The notes under the pieces: model-generated
What the model was told of the DNA's origin: nothing
Database searches by the model: none
Seen by the model: only the letters and a program-made list of their open reading frames with translations
Origin: Enterovibrio coralii
Lineage (GTDB): Bacteria > Pseudomonadota > Gammaproteobacteria > Enterobacterales > Vibrionaceae
Assembly (NCBI RefSeq): GCF_001559595.1
Contig: NZ_LNTY01000059.1
Coordinates: 62,001-126,000, forward strand
Direction of reading: 5' to 3'
DNA length: 64,000 bases
Made by a program: the position numbers and the translations under genes
Shown: positions 9,376 through 19,210 of the stretch, piece after piece
Numbering within the stretch: the first letter of the stretch is position 1
How the letters are laid out: each line of letters opens with the position of its first letter

Positions 9376-10116
9376 TTAGTACACCACTTTGTGGCCGTAC
9401 TCTTCCAGAATGCCTTTCAGCATTTCCATGGTTTCTTTCTTCGGTGGGCTCACGTCTTTCAATTCGTATTCGTAACCCAGTGCTTCCCACTTGTGTGCAC
9501 CTAGTTGGTGGTATGGCAGCATCTCGATTTTCTCGATGTTGTCCATGTCTTTGATGAACTCGCCCAGACGGCGCGCAGAGTCTTCATCATCTGTGTAGCC
9601 AGGAACAACCACGTAGCGAATCCAGGTTTTTTGGCCGCGCTTGTGCAGGTAGCGTGCGAAGTCCAGTACGCGCTTGTTTGGCACGCCAATCAAGTCTTGG
9701 TGGATTTCGTCGTTGATTTGCTTGAGATCCAGCATCACCAGATCAGAGGCATCCAGCACTTCATCAATGATGTCAGTGTGCTTACGGATGTAGCCGTTGG
9801 TGTCCAGACAGGTGTGAATGCCTTCAGCTTGTGCTGCACGGAAAAAGTCACGCACGAACTCAGGTTGCAGCATGGCTTCACCACCTGATGCAGTCACGCC
9901 GCCGCCAGATGCTTTAATGAAGTGGCGGTAAGTCACGACTTCTTTCATGATTTCTTCGACAGACACTTCGCGGCCGTCATCGAGATCCCATGTATCACGG
10001 TTGTGGCAGTACTTACAACGCATCAGACAGCCTTGCATAAACACGATAAAGCGGATGCCTGGACCATCTACGGTTCCACAAGACTCAAATGAGTGGATAC
10101 GGCCAATAACCGACAT
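9376..10116 (-). CDS. pflA: pyruvate formate-lyase activating enzyme
   Basis: A 246-residue radical SAM enzyme that installs the glycyl radical on PflB under anaerobiosis. The [4Fe-4S] motif CMRCKYC appears near residue 30, preceded by GTVDGPGIRFIVFMQG and followed by the conserved SGGGVTASGGEA. The start was set at the ATG at 10114-10116 because the protein then begins MSVIGRIHSFESCG as in E. coli; the longer frame from 10128 adds only four residues. It is on the same strand as pflB but separated from it by a response regulator-EAL gene, unlike the adjacent pflB-pflA of E. coli. Confidence 0.95.
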   Translation of the reverse strand: MSVIGRIHSFESCGTVDGPGIRFIVFMQGCLMRCKYCHNRDTWDLDDGREVSVEEIMKEVVTYRHFIKASGGGVTASGGEAMLQPEFVRDFFRAAQAEGIHTCLDTNGYIRKHTDIIDEVLDASDLVMLDLKQINDEIHQDLIGVPNKRVLDFARYLHKRGQKTWIRYVVVPGYTDDEDSARRLGEFIKDMDNIEKIEMLPYHQLGAHKWEALGYEYELKDVSPPKKETMEMLKGILEEYGHKVVY

Positions 10117-10290
10117 GAGGTTCTCCAAAAAAACTACTGTAAAAAGTAAGGTGTTATTTTATTACAGAATCGCTACTACCTAAAGCGGAACTCTAGGTGT
10201 CAGAGGGTAAACTTATCGCAGTTAGGGAATCTGGTTAAAGGATGAGCAGGAAAAGAAACGCAGCTTGTGAGAAAGCTGCGCTTCAGAGGG

Positions 10291-11499
10291 TTACTTCACA
10301 GTGTTGAGGGCAACGGGCGGGCAGAGTGATCGGCTATCCAACAGAGAGCACCATAGGACTTTCCACTCAGAGATGTCATGTGCCGGCATCGGCTTAGCAA
10401 CAAAGAAGCCTTGCCCATAGTTACAACCCATGTCTCTGAGCGCATTCCACACTTCAATACATTCAATTCCTTCGGCGACGGAGGCGATATCAATACGGTT
10501 CGCCACTAAAATGCTGGCTTCAACCAATGCCAAAGAGGTGCGACTGCTGAGCATCGGCAGCACGCAACCCAGCCCGACTTTTACCGAATCCAGTAGTAGG
10601 AACTCGACTTGCTGCAAAGTGGCATACCCTGAGCCGAAATCGTCAATTGCGAGGCGAAACCCATGCAAGAGAAGGCGAGAGGCGGCTTCCTGCAGCTGAC
10701 CGATTTGCTCTAAGTGTTCTGGCTCATTGAGCTCAAAGTAGATGTGCTGGCTAAGCTCCGGAAAGGATTTGGTTTTCTCCAGCAAACGGTCAATAAAATC
10801 AAAACTGATAAGATTCTCAACGGAGATGTTTACGCCAACGGGATGACCTTCAAGGTAGTCTTGATGCTTAATCACATCGTCAATGACTTTGAAAGTGAGC
10901 TCGGACTCCAGCCCTAACGCCACAAGCTGCGGCAAGAAGTTATGTGGGGTGAGAACGCCGCGCGTCGGATGCTTGAGACGCTGCAAGGCTTCACACGCCA
11001 TCCACTCGCCATCATTGAAGCGTACGATGGGTTGGAACCAAGTTTCGAAAAGCCCCGCTTTCCACGCTTCTAGTACTTCGGATTCATTTAAGGGAACGAG
11101 GTCGGCAGGGAAGTTGGTGTCATGCTCAATGGCTAAGTTCAAATAATACTTGAGCAAAGGAATCGACGCAGGTTTAGGCAAGGTGCCGAGAACATTAAGA
11201 TGGAAGTTCTCACACATGTTTTTGACGGTATCGAGCAGCTTGGGTGAGGCAGCACTGGTGATAACAATGCACCCAGAAAAGCCACGCTCGGCAGCGTCAC
11301 TCAATAGCTTGATACCATCGACATCCGGTAAGTCGAGGTCGCAGAAAATCAAATCAGGCTTGTGCTGAATGATTTGTTCCAGCGCAGAGTTGCCGTCAGA
11401 GGCAGACATGAGCGCATCGTCCCCTGAGATAAGCTGCATTAACTGTCCAGCGATGACATCACGCTGAAAGGGATGGTCTTCTACGAGCAGTATGTTCAT
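10291..11499 (-). CDS. response regulator with EAL domain (c-di-GMP phosphodiesterase-like)
   Basis: A 402-residue protein. Residues 1-125 form a receiver domain with acidic pocket E7/D8, phospho-acceptor D54 in CDLDLPD and a conserved lysine in LPKP. Residues 150-390 form an EAL domain: CEALQRL, NISVENL, ELNEP, DDFGSGYATL, AEGIE and a GFFVAKPM end. Most metal and substrate positions are kept, so c-di-GMP hydrolysis is plausible. The usual KIDQSFV strand is replaced by KVGLGCVLPML, an unusual change that could weaken activity. No partner sensor kinase lies next to it. It sits between pflA and pflB on the same strand, which hints at a link to anaerobic or redox sensing, but that is inference. 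Confidence 0.85.
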   Translation of the reverse strand: MNILLVEDHPFQRDVIAGQLMQLISGDDALMSASDGNSALEQIIQHKPDLIFCDLDLPDVDGIKLLSDAAERGFSGCIVITSAASPKLLDTVKNMCENFHLNVLGTLPKPASIPLLKYYLNLAIEHDTNFPADLVPLNESEVLEAWKAGLFETWFQPIVRFNDGEWMACEALQRLKHPTRGVLTPHNFLPQLVALGLESELTFKVIDDVIKHQDYLEGHPVGVNISVENLISFDFIDRLLEKTKSFPELSQHIYFELNEPEHLEQIGQLQEAASRLLLHGFRLAIDDFGSGYATLQQVEFLLLDSVKVGLGCVLPMLSSRTSLALVEASILVANRIDIASVAEGIECIEVWNALRDMGCNYGQGFFVAKPMPAHDISEWKVLWCSLLDSRSLCPPVALNTVK

Positions 11500-11631
11500 G
11501 TATCCCCACTATTGCTTGTTCAAGCATCAATGAAGTTGGTTGTTTTAGCAGTCGCTAATTCTCAGTATGGAAGGGAAATGGGGGAACGTCGACAGAATGA
11601 GATACGGTTTAAGTGCTGGAATTTTAGGCAT

Positions 11632-11660
11632 AAAAAAACACCTCCCGAGGGAGGTGTTTT
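11632..11660 (-). terminator. terminator after pflB
   Basis: Stem CACCTCC and GGAGGTG with loop CGAG, with seven A on the left (T run on the minus strand) and TTTT on the right. It lies 20 bases beyond the pflB stop codon. Confidence 0.85.
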
Positions 11661-11680
11661 CGATTCAATGAAAACTCAGA

Positions 11681-13957
11681 TTACAGAGATTCAGTGAAAG
11701 TACGAGCGATAACGTCTTTCTGCTGTTCTGCAGTCAGAGAGTTAAAGCGAACTGCGTAACCAGATACACGGATAGTCAGCTGTGGGTACTTCTCTGGGTG
11801 CTTAACTGCATCTTCCAGAGTTTCACGGTTCAGAACGTTAACGTTCAGGTGCTGACCACCTTCGATGCCTGATTCGTGGTGGAAGTAACCATCCATCAGA
11901 CCTGCCAGGTTAGAGCGTTGAGTATCGTGATCTTTACCCAGTGCGTTTGGAACGATAGAGAAGGTGTAAGAGATACCGTCTTTCGCGTGTGCGAATGGCA
12001 GTTTACCTACAGAAGTCAGAGATGCTACTGCACCTTTCTCATCACGACCGTGCATTGGGTTCGCGCCTGGTGCGAATGGTGCACCTGCACGACGACCGTC
12101 TGGCGTGTTACCCGTCTTCTTACCGTACACTACGTTAGAAGTGATGGTCAGGATAGACTGAGTTGGAACCGCGTTGCGGTAGGTTTTCAGCTTACGAATC
12201 TTGTTCATAAACTTCTCAACCATTTCACATGCGATGTCATCTACACGGTTGTCGTTGTTACCGAATTTAGGGTAGTCGCCTTCGATTTCGAAATCGATCG
12301 CGATGCCGTCTTCGTCACGAACTGGTTTAACTTTCGCATACTTGATTGCAGACAGTGAGTCAGCTGCAACAGACAGACCTGCGATACCACACGCCATAGT
12401 ACGGTATACGTCACGGTCCATCAGGGCCATCAGAGACGCTTCGTAGCTGTACTTGTCGTGAGAGTAGTGAATTGCGTTCAGCGCAGTCACGTACTGAGTT
12501 GCCAGCCAATCCATGAAGTTGTCCAGACCAGTCCAAACTTTATCGAAGTCCAGGTACTCGTCCATCATTGGCTCTTGCTTAGGACCAACTTGCAGTTTCA
12601 GTTTCTCGTCCACACCGCCGTTGATTACGTACAGCAGAGTTTTCGCCAGGTTTGCACGTGCGCCGAAGAACTGCATGTGCTTACCAATAACCTGTGGAGA
12701 TACACAACAAGCGATCGCGTAGTCATCGTTGTCGAAGTCTGGACGCATCAGGTCATCGTTTTCGTACTGGATAGAAGAAGTATCGATAGATACTTTCGCA
12801 CAGTAACGCTTGAAGCCGTCAGGCAGTTGCTCAGACCACAGAACAGTGATGTTTGGCTCTGGGCTTGGACCCATAGTGTACAGCGTGTTCAGGAAGCGGA
12901 AGTTAGTACGGGTAACCAGAGTACGACCGTCACAACCCATACCACCCATTGATTCTGTTGCCCAGATTGGGTCACCAGAGAACAGCTCATCGTACTCAGG
13001 AGTACGCAGGAAGCGAACCATACGCAGCTTCATTACGAAGTGGTCGATGATTTCCTGAGCTTCAACTTCAGTGATCTTGCCAGCAGCGATATCACGCTCG
13101 ATGTACACGTCAAGGAACGTAGAAGTACGACCCAGTGACATTGCAGCACCGTTTTGAGACTTAACAGCAGCCAGGTAGCCGAAGTACAGCCACTGAACAG
13201 CTTCTTGAGCAGTTGTCGCAGGACCAGAGATGTCGAAGCCGTATTTCGCAGCCATTTCTTTCATCTGGTTCAGAGCGCGGTATTGCTCTTGGATTTCTTC
13301 GCGAAGCTGCATAGTCATTTGCAGATCGTCGCCAGCTTCCAGTTTCGCTTGCAGCGAGTGGAATTGCTTCGCTTTGTCTTTCAGCAGGAAGTCTACACCG
13401 TACAGTGCTACGCGGCGGTAGTCACCGATGATACGACCACGGCCGTATGCGTCAGGCAGACCAGTCAGAACACCAGACTTACGGCAGTTCAGGATATCTG
13501 GGGTGTAGATATCGAATACGCCTTGGTTGTGAGTCTTGCGGTACTCTGAGTAAATTTTAGAAACCATTGGGTCCAGCTCACGGCCGTAAGCTTTACAAGA
13601 ACCCTCGATCATGCGCACGCCGCCGTTTGGCATGATAGCGCGCTTCAGTGGTGCTTCAGTTTGCAGACCAACGATCTTTTCTAGATCTTTGGTGATGTAG
13701 CCTGCGTCGTGAGCAGTAATGGTAGAGATAACAGAAGTATCGAAGTCTACAGGAGCGTGAGTTGAGTTCTCCAGCTTGATGCCTTCCATAACTTTTTCCC
13801 AAAGCGTGTTAGTAGCTTCAGTACCTTCAGTTACCAGGAATGACTCATCGCCCTCGTAAGGGGTGTAGTTCTTCTGAATGAAGTCACGAACGTCAACTTC
13901 TTTCTGCCATTCGCCTTCAGCGAACCCTTCCCATGCTTTAGCAAATTGCTCAGACAT
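11681..13957 (-). CDS. pflB: formate C-acetyltransferase (pyruvate formate-lyase)
   Basis: A 758-residue glycyl-radical enzyme that splits pyruvate plus CoA to acetyl-CoA and formate in anaerobic metabolism. The C-terminus carries the glycyl-radical motif RVSGYAVRF with the radical glycine at residue 733. The tandem catalytic cysteines are in IACCVSPQ near residue 418. Length and sequence match E. coli PflB (760 residues) almost end to end. The start was chosen by the family's N-terminus MSEQFAKAWEGF and an AGGTAGG-type ribosome site just upstream. Its activase PflA is 1.5 kb downstream. Confidence 0.97.
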   Translation of the reverse strand: MSEQFAKAWEGFAEGEWQKEVDVRDFIQKNYTPYEGDESFLVTEGTEATNTLWEKVMEGIKLENSTHAPVDFDTSVISTITAHDAGYITKDLEKIVGLQTEAPLKRAIMPNGGVRMIEGSCKAYGRELDPMVSKIYSEYRKTHNQGVFDIYTPDILNCRKSGVLTGLPDAYGRGRIIGDYRRVALYGVDFLLKDKAKQFHSLQAKLEAGDDLQMTMQLREEIQEQYRALNQMKEMAAKYGFDISGPATTAQEAVQWLYFGYLAAVKSQNGAAMSLGRTSTFLDVYIERDIAAGKITEVEAQEIIDHFVMKLRMVRFLRTPEYDELFSGDPIWATESMGGMGCDGRTLVTRTNFRFLNTLYTMGPSPEPNITVLWSEQLPDGFKRYCAKVSIDTSSIQYENDDLMRPDFDNDDYAIACCVSPQVIGKHMQFFGARANLAKTLLYVINGGVDEKLKLQVGPKQEPMMDEYLDFDKVWTGLDNFMDWLATQYVTALNAIHYSHDKYSYEASLMALMDRDVYRTMACGIAGLSVAADSLSAIKYAKVKPVRDEDGIAIDFEIEGDYPKFGNNDNRVDDIACEMVEKFMNKIRKLKTYRNAVPTQSILTITSNVVYGKKTGNTPDGRRAGAPFAPGANPMHGRDEKGAVASLTSVGKLPFAHAKDGISYTFSIVPNALGKDHDTQRSNLAGLMDGYFHHESGIEGGQHLNVNVLNRETLEDAVKHPEKYPQLTIRVSGYAVRFNSLTAEQQKDVIARTFTESL

Positions 13958-14122
13958 GATGTACCTACCTTTTTAGTAGAAGAAAACAAGTACTTAGCAG
14001 CTTTAAACCACTCCACTGTTGAGCACAGCGGACAGTACGCGAATTAAAAAACGGTAAAAGCAAAAACGCTAATTCGAAAACGTGCTTGATTTTACGCTCT
14101 CTTACCCAGTTTTGGATAGCAA

Positions 14123-14150
14123 TTTGGGCAGCTATTTTTAGCTGCCCAAA
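14123..14150 (-). terminator. hairpin downstream of the DUF3360 gene
   Basis: Perfect 10-bp stem TTTGGGCAGC (14123-14132) and GCTGCCCAAA (14141-14150) with an eight-base loop. There is no clear T run after it on either strand, so it may be an attenuating or RNA-stabilising hairpin rather than a full terminator. It sits between pflB and the DUF3360 gene. Confidence 0.5.
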
Positions 14151-14156
14151 CGGATT

Positions 14157-15701
14157 TTACAGTAGAGCTGGAATGCCGTACTGATCTTCGAACATACCTA
14201 CTGCCAGCATAGCGACCAGACAGATCACCAGTACACCAACAGGGATGACGATTTTATCTACAAAAGACAGACGCTCTGCGCGCTCTTTGTCGCCGATAAG
14301 ACCGTTGTTGTCCAGAAGCATAGTTAGTGCCCAAGCCAGTACAGGGTTAACTACCGCAGCACCGAAGATACAGATACCTGCAGCTTGTGAAGACTTAGAG
14401 TCTTTAACCATTTGCATACCTGCTTCAAGCAGAGGCAGTGATACACCTACCAGCAGAGCAACGCGCATTACTGGTGGCCATACTGCTACGTCCATAGGGA
14501 AACCTAGGATAGCGATGATCATCACCAACAAACCAAGCAGGATAGAACCGGCTGGGATTGGACGCTTCGCAATTGCCGCAGGGATCATGTATGTACCCCA
14601 AGACGATGTGATGTTACCACCACCAACCGCAGTACCTACCATTTGGCGGATAGAACACATGGTCATGGTGTCATCAACATCCATCAGAACGCGTTCAGTT
14701 TTCTTCGGGTAGTTCAGCTCTTGGAAAATACGGTGACCCAGGAAATCTGGTGACCACATTGCAACTGCCAGAATTGCAAATGGCAGAGAGGCAATGAAGT
14801 GCTCGAAGTTTGGCATGCCAAGCATCCAACCTTCAGAGGTTGAGCCCCACCAGTAAACAGGGTTCAGGTTAGGTAGACCTGTCTCTGTTACAAACTGGAT
14901 GTCAAAACCTGTACCCAGTGCCAGTGCGATAACCAGACCAGTGAAGGCACAAACTGGAATCGCCAACCAACGCTTGTTGTATTTTGCTAGAAGTGCGTAA
15001 AGCGCAATCGTCACGGCAAGAACAATCAGGCCAACGTAGCCCATGCTACCAGCTTCAACCGTTGGAGATTGAATGCCTACAGCCCATTCTTGGATAGACG
15101 TGATTTGGCTTACGGTACCGGTCAAGCCCAAGAAGATAAGCAAGCCACCGGCTGTACCTTCCGAGGTGAGGTTAACCAGCTTGGAACCGCCTTTGAGGAA
15201 GCTCAATGCCAGACCAAACACACCAATCAAAATTGCTAGAGCAAGAGGGTGAGCACCAGCCAGTGCAATGGTACCGATCAACGGAATCATTGGACCGTGG
15301 TTACCCGCTAGGTTTGCACGAGGGTTAATAAAGCCTGATGCAAGAACACAGAACAGAAACGCTGGAATAAGCATTTCTACACGAGCAACTTCGATAGCGA
15401 ATTGTTTACCCAGTTCGATGTGATCCCATGCAGCTGTCAAGCCTTCGGCCCAAGACATCATTACCGCAGAGTACATCGCGATGATACCAATGGTACCCGC
15501 AAGCGCAGGAACAAGGTCTTCAAGCTCGAAACGGAAGTCACGGCCAGGAAGGTTCAGCTTGTAGCGGCGTGGGTTCATGATTTGCAGTTCGTGGTCCAGA
15601 TAGTCTGAACGCGTTGCGAACTCTGATGCAGGGCGGTGCTTAGCTTGGTATTCGCTTTGCGCCGGGTTGCCAGTTTGCTCGGTTGGAGCTTGGATTGACA
15701 T
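14157..15701 (-). CDS. DUF3360 family membrane transporter
   Basis: A 514-residue polytopic membrane protein with about 12 hydrophobic segments. It resembles the DUF3360 family known from Vibrio and relatives, distantly like SulP/xanthine-uracil permeases. Notable motifs are ANLAGNHGPMIPLIG near residue 135 and MVGTAVGGGNITSSWGTYMIP near residue 365. The start at 15699-15701 follows a GAAGAGGAC ribosome site; a longer frame from 15725 is less likely. The substrate is unknown. It lies between ycaO and pflB, the place E. coli gives to the formate channel gene focA, so a role in formate or another small acid's transport is a reasonable but unproven guess. Confidence 0.75.
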   Translation of the reverse strand: MSIQAPTEQTGNPAQSEYQAKHRPASEFATRSDYLDHELQIMNPRRYKLNLPGRDFRFELEDLVPALAGTIGIIAMYSAVMMSWAEGLTAAWDHIELGKQFAIEVARVEMLIPAFLFCVLASGFINPRANLAGNHGPMIPLIGTIALAGAHPLALAILIGVFGLALSFLKGGSKLVNLTSEGTAGGLLIFLGLTGTVSQITSIQEWAVGIQSPTVEAGSMGYVGLIVLAVTIALYALLAKYNKRWLAIPVCAFTGLVIALALGTGFDIQFVTETGLPNLNPVYWWGSTSEGWMLGMPNFEHFIASLPFAILAVAMWSPDFLGHRIFQELNYPKKTERVLMDVDDTMTMCSIRQMVGTAVGGGNITSSWGTYMIPAAIAKRPIPAGSILLGLLVMIIAILGFPMDVAVWPPVMRVALLVGVSLPLLEAGMQMVKDSKSSQAAGICIFGAAVVNPVLAWALTMLLDNNGLIGDKERAERLSFVDKIVIPVGVLVICLVAMLAVGMFEDQYGIPALL

Positions 15702-16135
15702 AAAGTCCTCTTCGTACAAAAGCAATCAAATTGATTGTCCTCTCGCTCTTGTTAGAATTTTGCTTGGCAATCGTTGTTGCCAAAAGTGTGTTTGCGAGAG
15801 GCTAAAATTCGTTACAGGAATACTAACAAAGCCACTTTTTGCAAACTTGATTTAGATCATTTTCGTGAAAATAAATTACAGCTTGATAGGTTTGAAAATA
15901 ACGAAATGTGACTTAGTAGATGCTTTATTCCACACATTTAGGGCAGTAACGAATTTTTCTGTAATTAAATTACAAGTTGAGACGTTAAGGATGTGCTACA
16001 GGAGGGTGATAAACCGGCGATTATACTGTGAAATTGAGTATGATATGAGATTGTAAAGAAAAGACTGCGTTACTGGTCACAGAGTCATAACCAGCAACGC
16101 AGAGGATGTGTTGCTATCTAACGAAATACAAAGGC
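15702..16135. other. upstream region of DUF3360 gene / downstream of ycaO
   Basis: A 434-base gene-free stretch that should hold the promoter of the DUF3360 gene (minus strand). Apart from the FNR-like site listed separately, I see AT-rich sequence with no convincing open frame or hairpin. Confidence 0.5.
15847..15860. promoter_or_regulatory. candidate FNR site
   Basis: TTGATTTAGATCAT matches the FNR consensus TTGAT-N4-ATCAA at 9 of 10 fixed positions. It lies about 146 bases upstream of the DUF3360 start codon. FNR control fits a gene next to pflB. CRP uses a related half-site, so CRP cannot be excluded. Confidence 0.5.
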
Positions 16136-17890
16136 TTAGTTAGCGGCCTTCGCTTTCGCCGCTTGCAGCTTGTGGTAAGAGCCAAGCAGCTTCGTGTGGG
16201 CACCGAATGCGGTCAGATCGCCTTCTGGCGCGTCCAAACCGTAGAAACGAATGTCACCTGAAATTGAGTTCCAAACCGCCTCAGTGATGGCATCACCGTA
16301 GTTAAAGCCGAACGCTCGACGATACTCAGCAGGGTCACGATTTTCATCTTGTGCCAGCTCTAAGCTCGCGATCAGACAGCGCATGAAGTTCAAGCGGTCT
16401 TTGCTGTAAATGGTCGCGTTGTACTCTAAGCTCCATGCGGCGAATTCTTGTGCAGATTCCAAATCGCCCATGGCCAGCGCCAACAAACACTTGAGCTCGC
16501 CAATGGTCAGTGATTTCCACGCACTGCCTGCATCCGGTGCAACGCCCATCAGCTCACAAACCATGTAGCTGTCGTCGAAGTCAGACATTTCAAGCACATC
16601 AAACAGAGACTCGATTTCTTCGTCGGCATAATCGGTTGCCAGCAGCATGCCCATCGCATCGCGCAGATCGGTACCGCGGTTGTTGTTACAAAGCTGCACT
16701 TCTTCTGGTGGGTAGATTTCAGACCAACCTGGAACGATGATACGGCAGCAGTTTACGCCCAAGTGGTCGTAATCTGCGATGTAAGCATCGGCGTCTTCCG
16801 CGTGCAGTTTGCCAAGTAGCCATTCCACTTCTTCTTCAGACGTACCGTCGAAGTTCCACTCAGTGAACGCGTAGTCTGGGGTGTCTTTAAACATGTCCCA
16901 AGATACGGTGCCTGAAGAGTCGATGAAGTGCGTTTCTAGGTTATGGTGGTCAGCCACGTCTTCATCATGGAAGGACGGTGCCTCAAACACATCCAAGTCT
17001 TTCAGGCTACGGCCTTGAAGTAGTTCAGTCACGGTGCGCTCAAGTGCCACTTGGAAGCGTGGGTGTGCGCCCCAAGAGGTGAAGCATGTGCCGTTGTTCG
17101 GGTTGAACAGCGTGACACACACCACTGGGTATTGGCCGCCCATAGACGCATCGTAAACCACGATTGGGAAACCTTCTTCTACCAGCGCGTCGATAGATGC
17201 TTTGATGCTTGGGTAGCGAGCAATCACTTCATCAGGGATCTCTGGCATGCTGATGCGTTCAGCGATGATGCGGTTTTTAATCGCACGCTCAAACACTTCA
17301 GACAGACCTTGGCTGCGCGCTTCTGTTTTGGTGTTACCCGCAGACATGCCGTTAGACACGTACAGGTTGCCGATGATGTTCATCGGGACATACACGGTTT
17401 GTTGGTCTTTTTGACGAGCAAACGGCAGGGCACAGATACCACGCTCTTCATTGCCTGATTGCAGGTCAATCAGATCGCTGGCGTTCAGCATCTCTTCTGG
17501 ATCGTAAAACGCGCGCATGGCGTCATCCAGCAGAGCGTCTGGCAAGGTGTCGTCATCGGTCAGTGGGAACCACTTCTCGTTCGGGTAATGAACGAACTCA
17601 GACTCACCGATTTCCTGACCCAAATAGAAGTCAGCATAGAAATAGTTACAAGACAGACGTTCAAAGTATTCGCCCAGTGCAGAGGCTAGTGCCGCTTTTT
17701 TGCTTGCGCCTTTACCATTGGTGAAGTTCATCGGTGCATCGACATCGCGAATGTGCACAGACCATACGTTCGGTACAGGGTTCAGCCAAGAAACGGGCTC
17801 AACGTTGAAACCAGCGGCCTTCAACTTAGCTTCAAATGCGTTGATGGATTCTTCTAACGCGGCGTCTTTACCGGGGATATAGGTTTTCAT
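16136..17890 (-). CDS. ycaO: YcaO domain protein
   Basis: A 584-residue protein matching E. coli YcaO over its full length. The conserved stretches FTNGKGASKKAALASALGEYFERLS near residue 60, PMNIIGNLYVSNGMSAGNT near 175 and VALERTVTELLQGR near 295 cover the ATP-binding YcaO fold; a TPR-like C-terminal region follows. YcaO ATPases activate amide backbones. E. coli YcaO has been linked to beta-methylthiolation of ribosomal protein S12 with RimO, though its direct substrate is unclear. The ATG at 17888-17890 was chosen because the protein then starts MKTYIPGKDAALE, as in the family. In E. coli ycaO also neighbours focA-pflB. Confidence 0.93.
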   Translation of the reverse strand: MKTYIPGKDAALEESINAFEAKLKAAGFNVEPVSWLNPVPNVWSVHIRDVDAPMNFTNGKGASKKAALASALGEYFERLSCNYFYADFYLGQEIGESEFVHYPNEKWFPLTDDDTLPDALLDDAMRAFYDPEEMLNASDLIDLQSGNEERGICALPFARQKDQQTVYVPMNIIGNLYVSNGMSAGNTKTEARSQGLSEVFERAIKNRIIAERISMPEIPDEVIARYPSIKASIDALVEEGFPIVVYDASMGGQYPVVCVTLFNPNNGTCFTSWGAHPRFQVALERTVTELLQGRSLKDLDVFEAPSFHDEDVADHHNLETHFIDSSGTVSWDMFKDTPDYAFTEWNFDGTSEEEVEWLLGKLHAEDADAYIADYDHLGVNCCRIIVPGWSEIYPPEEVQLCNNNRGTDLRDAMGMLLATDYADEEIESLFDVLEMSDFDDSYMVCELMGVAPDAGSAWKSLTIGELKCLLALAMGDLESAQEFAAWSLEYNATIYSKDRLNFMRCLIASLELAQDENRDPAEYRRAFGFNYGDAITEAVWNSISGDIRFYGLDAPEGDLTAFGAHTKLLGSYHKLQAAKAKAAN

Positions 17891-18050
17891 GGGATTCTCT
17901 GTCTCTTTTGAAGGCGCGAAGTATATACCAACATAGGGCGAACGAAAGGTTTGATATGTTGCGTGCATGCAAAAAATAGACGATTTTCAAGGCTAAGGTT
18001 GTGCAATCTGCGTTATAGTCGAGATATCAATTCGTTATTGGCTCAAGGAC

Positions 18051-19210
18051 ATGAACGCATTCGGCATCGCCATCATTGTTATGGGAGTAAGTTTTTCAGT
18101 GCAGGCGAGCGATCCTGACTTTGCTCGTCACCTAAATCGCATTGAACAACTCCTGTCTGATGATGAACTGACCGAAGCGGCGTCAATCGCCAAGGCACTG
18201 GTTGCGGATAACGATGAACAGGCCGCATTGCATCAGCGTTTGCTGGGCTACATCTATCTTAGCGAAGGCAACTATGACCGCGCCTATCTCGCTTACACCA
18301 ATGCGCTGAATTACAAAAAGCTGCCTGAGAGCCTCCGACAAGACACCTTGGGGGCATTGGTCTCTCTGTCGATGAAGCGCGGCAAACCCGAAGTGGCGAT
18401 TCAATACAGCCGCATGTATCTCAACGAATTTCCTCCTTATCAGCCGGTGCAACAACTCTACGCACGCGCGCTGTTTTCCTCGAAAAGCTATGCTGGCGCG
18501 CTTGAGCAGGCTAACGCCGTGATCGCGGGTTACTCAGACATTCCTGAGTTCATTTGGCAGATCAAAGCCATCAGTGAAGAACAGCTGGGTTTGAATCGCG
18601 CATTGATCAACACCACACGTGTATTGCAGCAGCGTTATGGCGATGATGCCCGCTGGCAGAGAAAAGAAGCCAGCGCACTGGCGCGAATCGGCAGTTACCG
18701 AAAAGCACTGGCGATCATGGAATCGCTGGTGGCGTCAGACGCTCAGCTGCAAGAGAGTGATTACTTGGATGCCGCGCAATATGCCGCTTACATCCGTGAC
18801 CCGGATGCTGCGGTGGTGTGGTTGGAAAAGGGAATAAAGGCTGAGACGGTAGCCCCTAGCCGTTGGTCAGTACCAAAATGCTGGAATACAAAATGCAGGC
18901 TGCACGTTGGTCAGATGCATGGGTCATTGCAGCAAAGCTCAACGAGCAACCCGAAATATCGCTGCTTAAAGCACAATGCAAGATTGCATCTCATCTACAA
19001 AAGTGGGATGCCGCCGTTGTGCTTTCTCAACAGGCCATTGATATGGGCGGTGAAAACGACCCATTTTTATGGGAAATCCTCGGCTATGCAGCCATGAAAA
19101 CCCACCAACTCGATCTGTCGCGCTCTGCGTATACCACGCTGAAGCAACTTGACCCCAACAGCGAAGCTGACTTGTGGCTAAAAACGCTCGACCTGATTAA
19201 AACGCATTAA
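18051..19210 (+). CDS. TPR-repeat periplasmic protein, apparent frameshift near 18875
   Basis: A secreted protein with an N-terminal signal peptide (hydrophobic residues 4-20, likely cut after VQA) followed by repeated helix pairs with TPR character (for example LLGYIYLSEGNYDRAYLAYTNAL and ALARIGSYRKALAIMESLV). It resembles the TPR proteins that accompany Vibrio TonB systems, but no tonB/exbBD genes are near. The frame from 18051 leaves the family reading after APSRWSV near 18873; the remaining TPRs continue from there to 19210 in another frame. One extra base there gives 386 residues. The 3' end overlaps the convergent next gene by 14 bases. Confidence 0.7.

Noticed and set aside
12458..12952. 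Long antisense frames over pflB
   Set aside because: Codon bias of the highly expressed pflB leaves antisense frames open; they have no start signal or family match.
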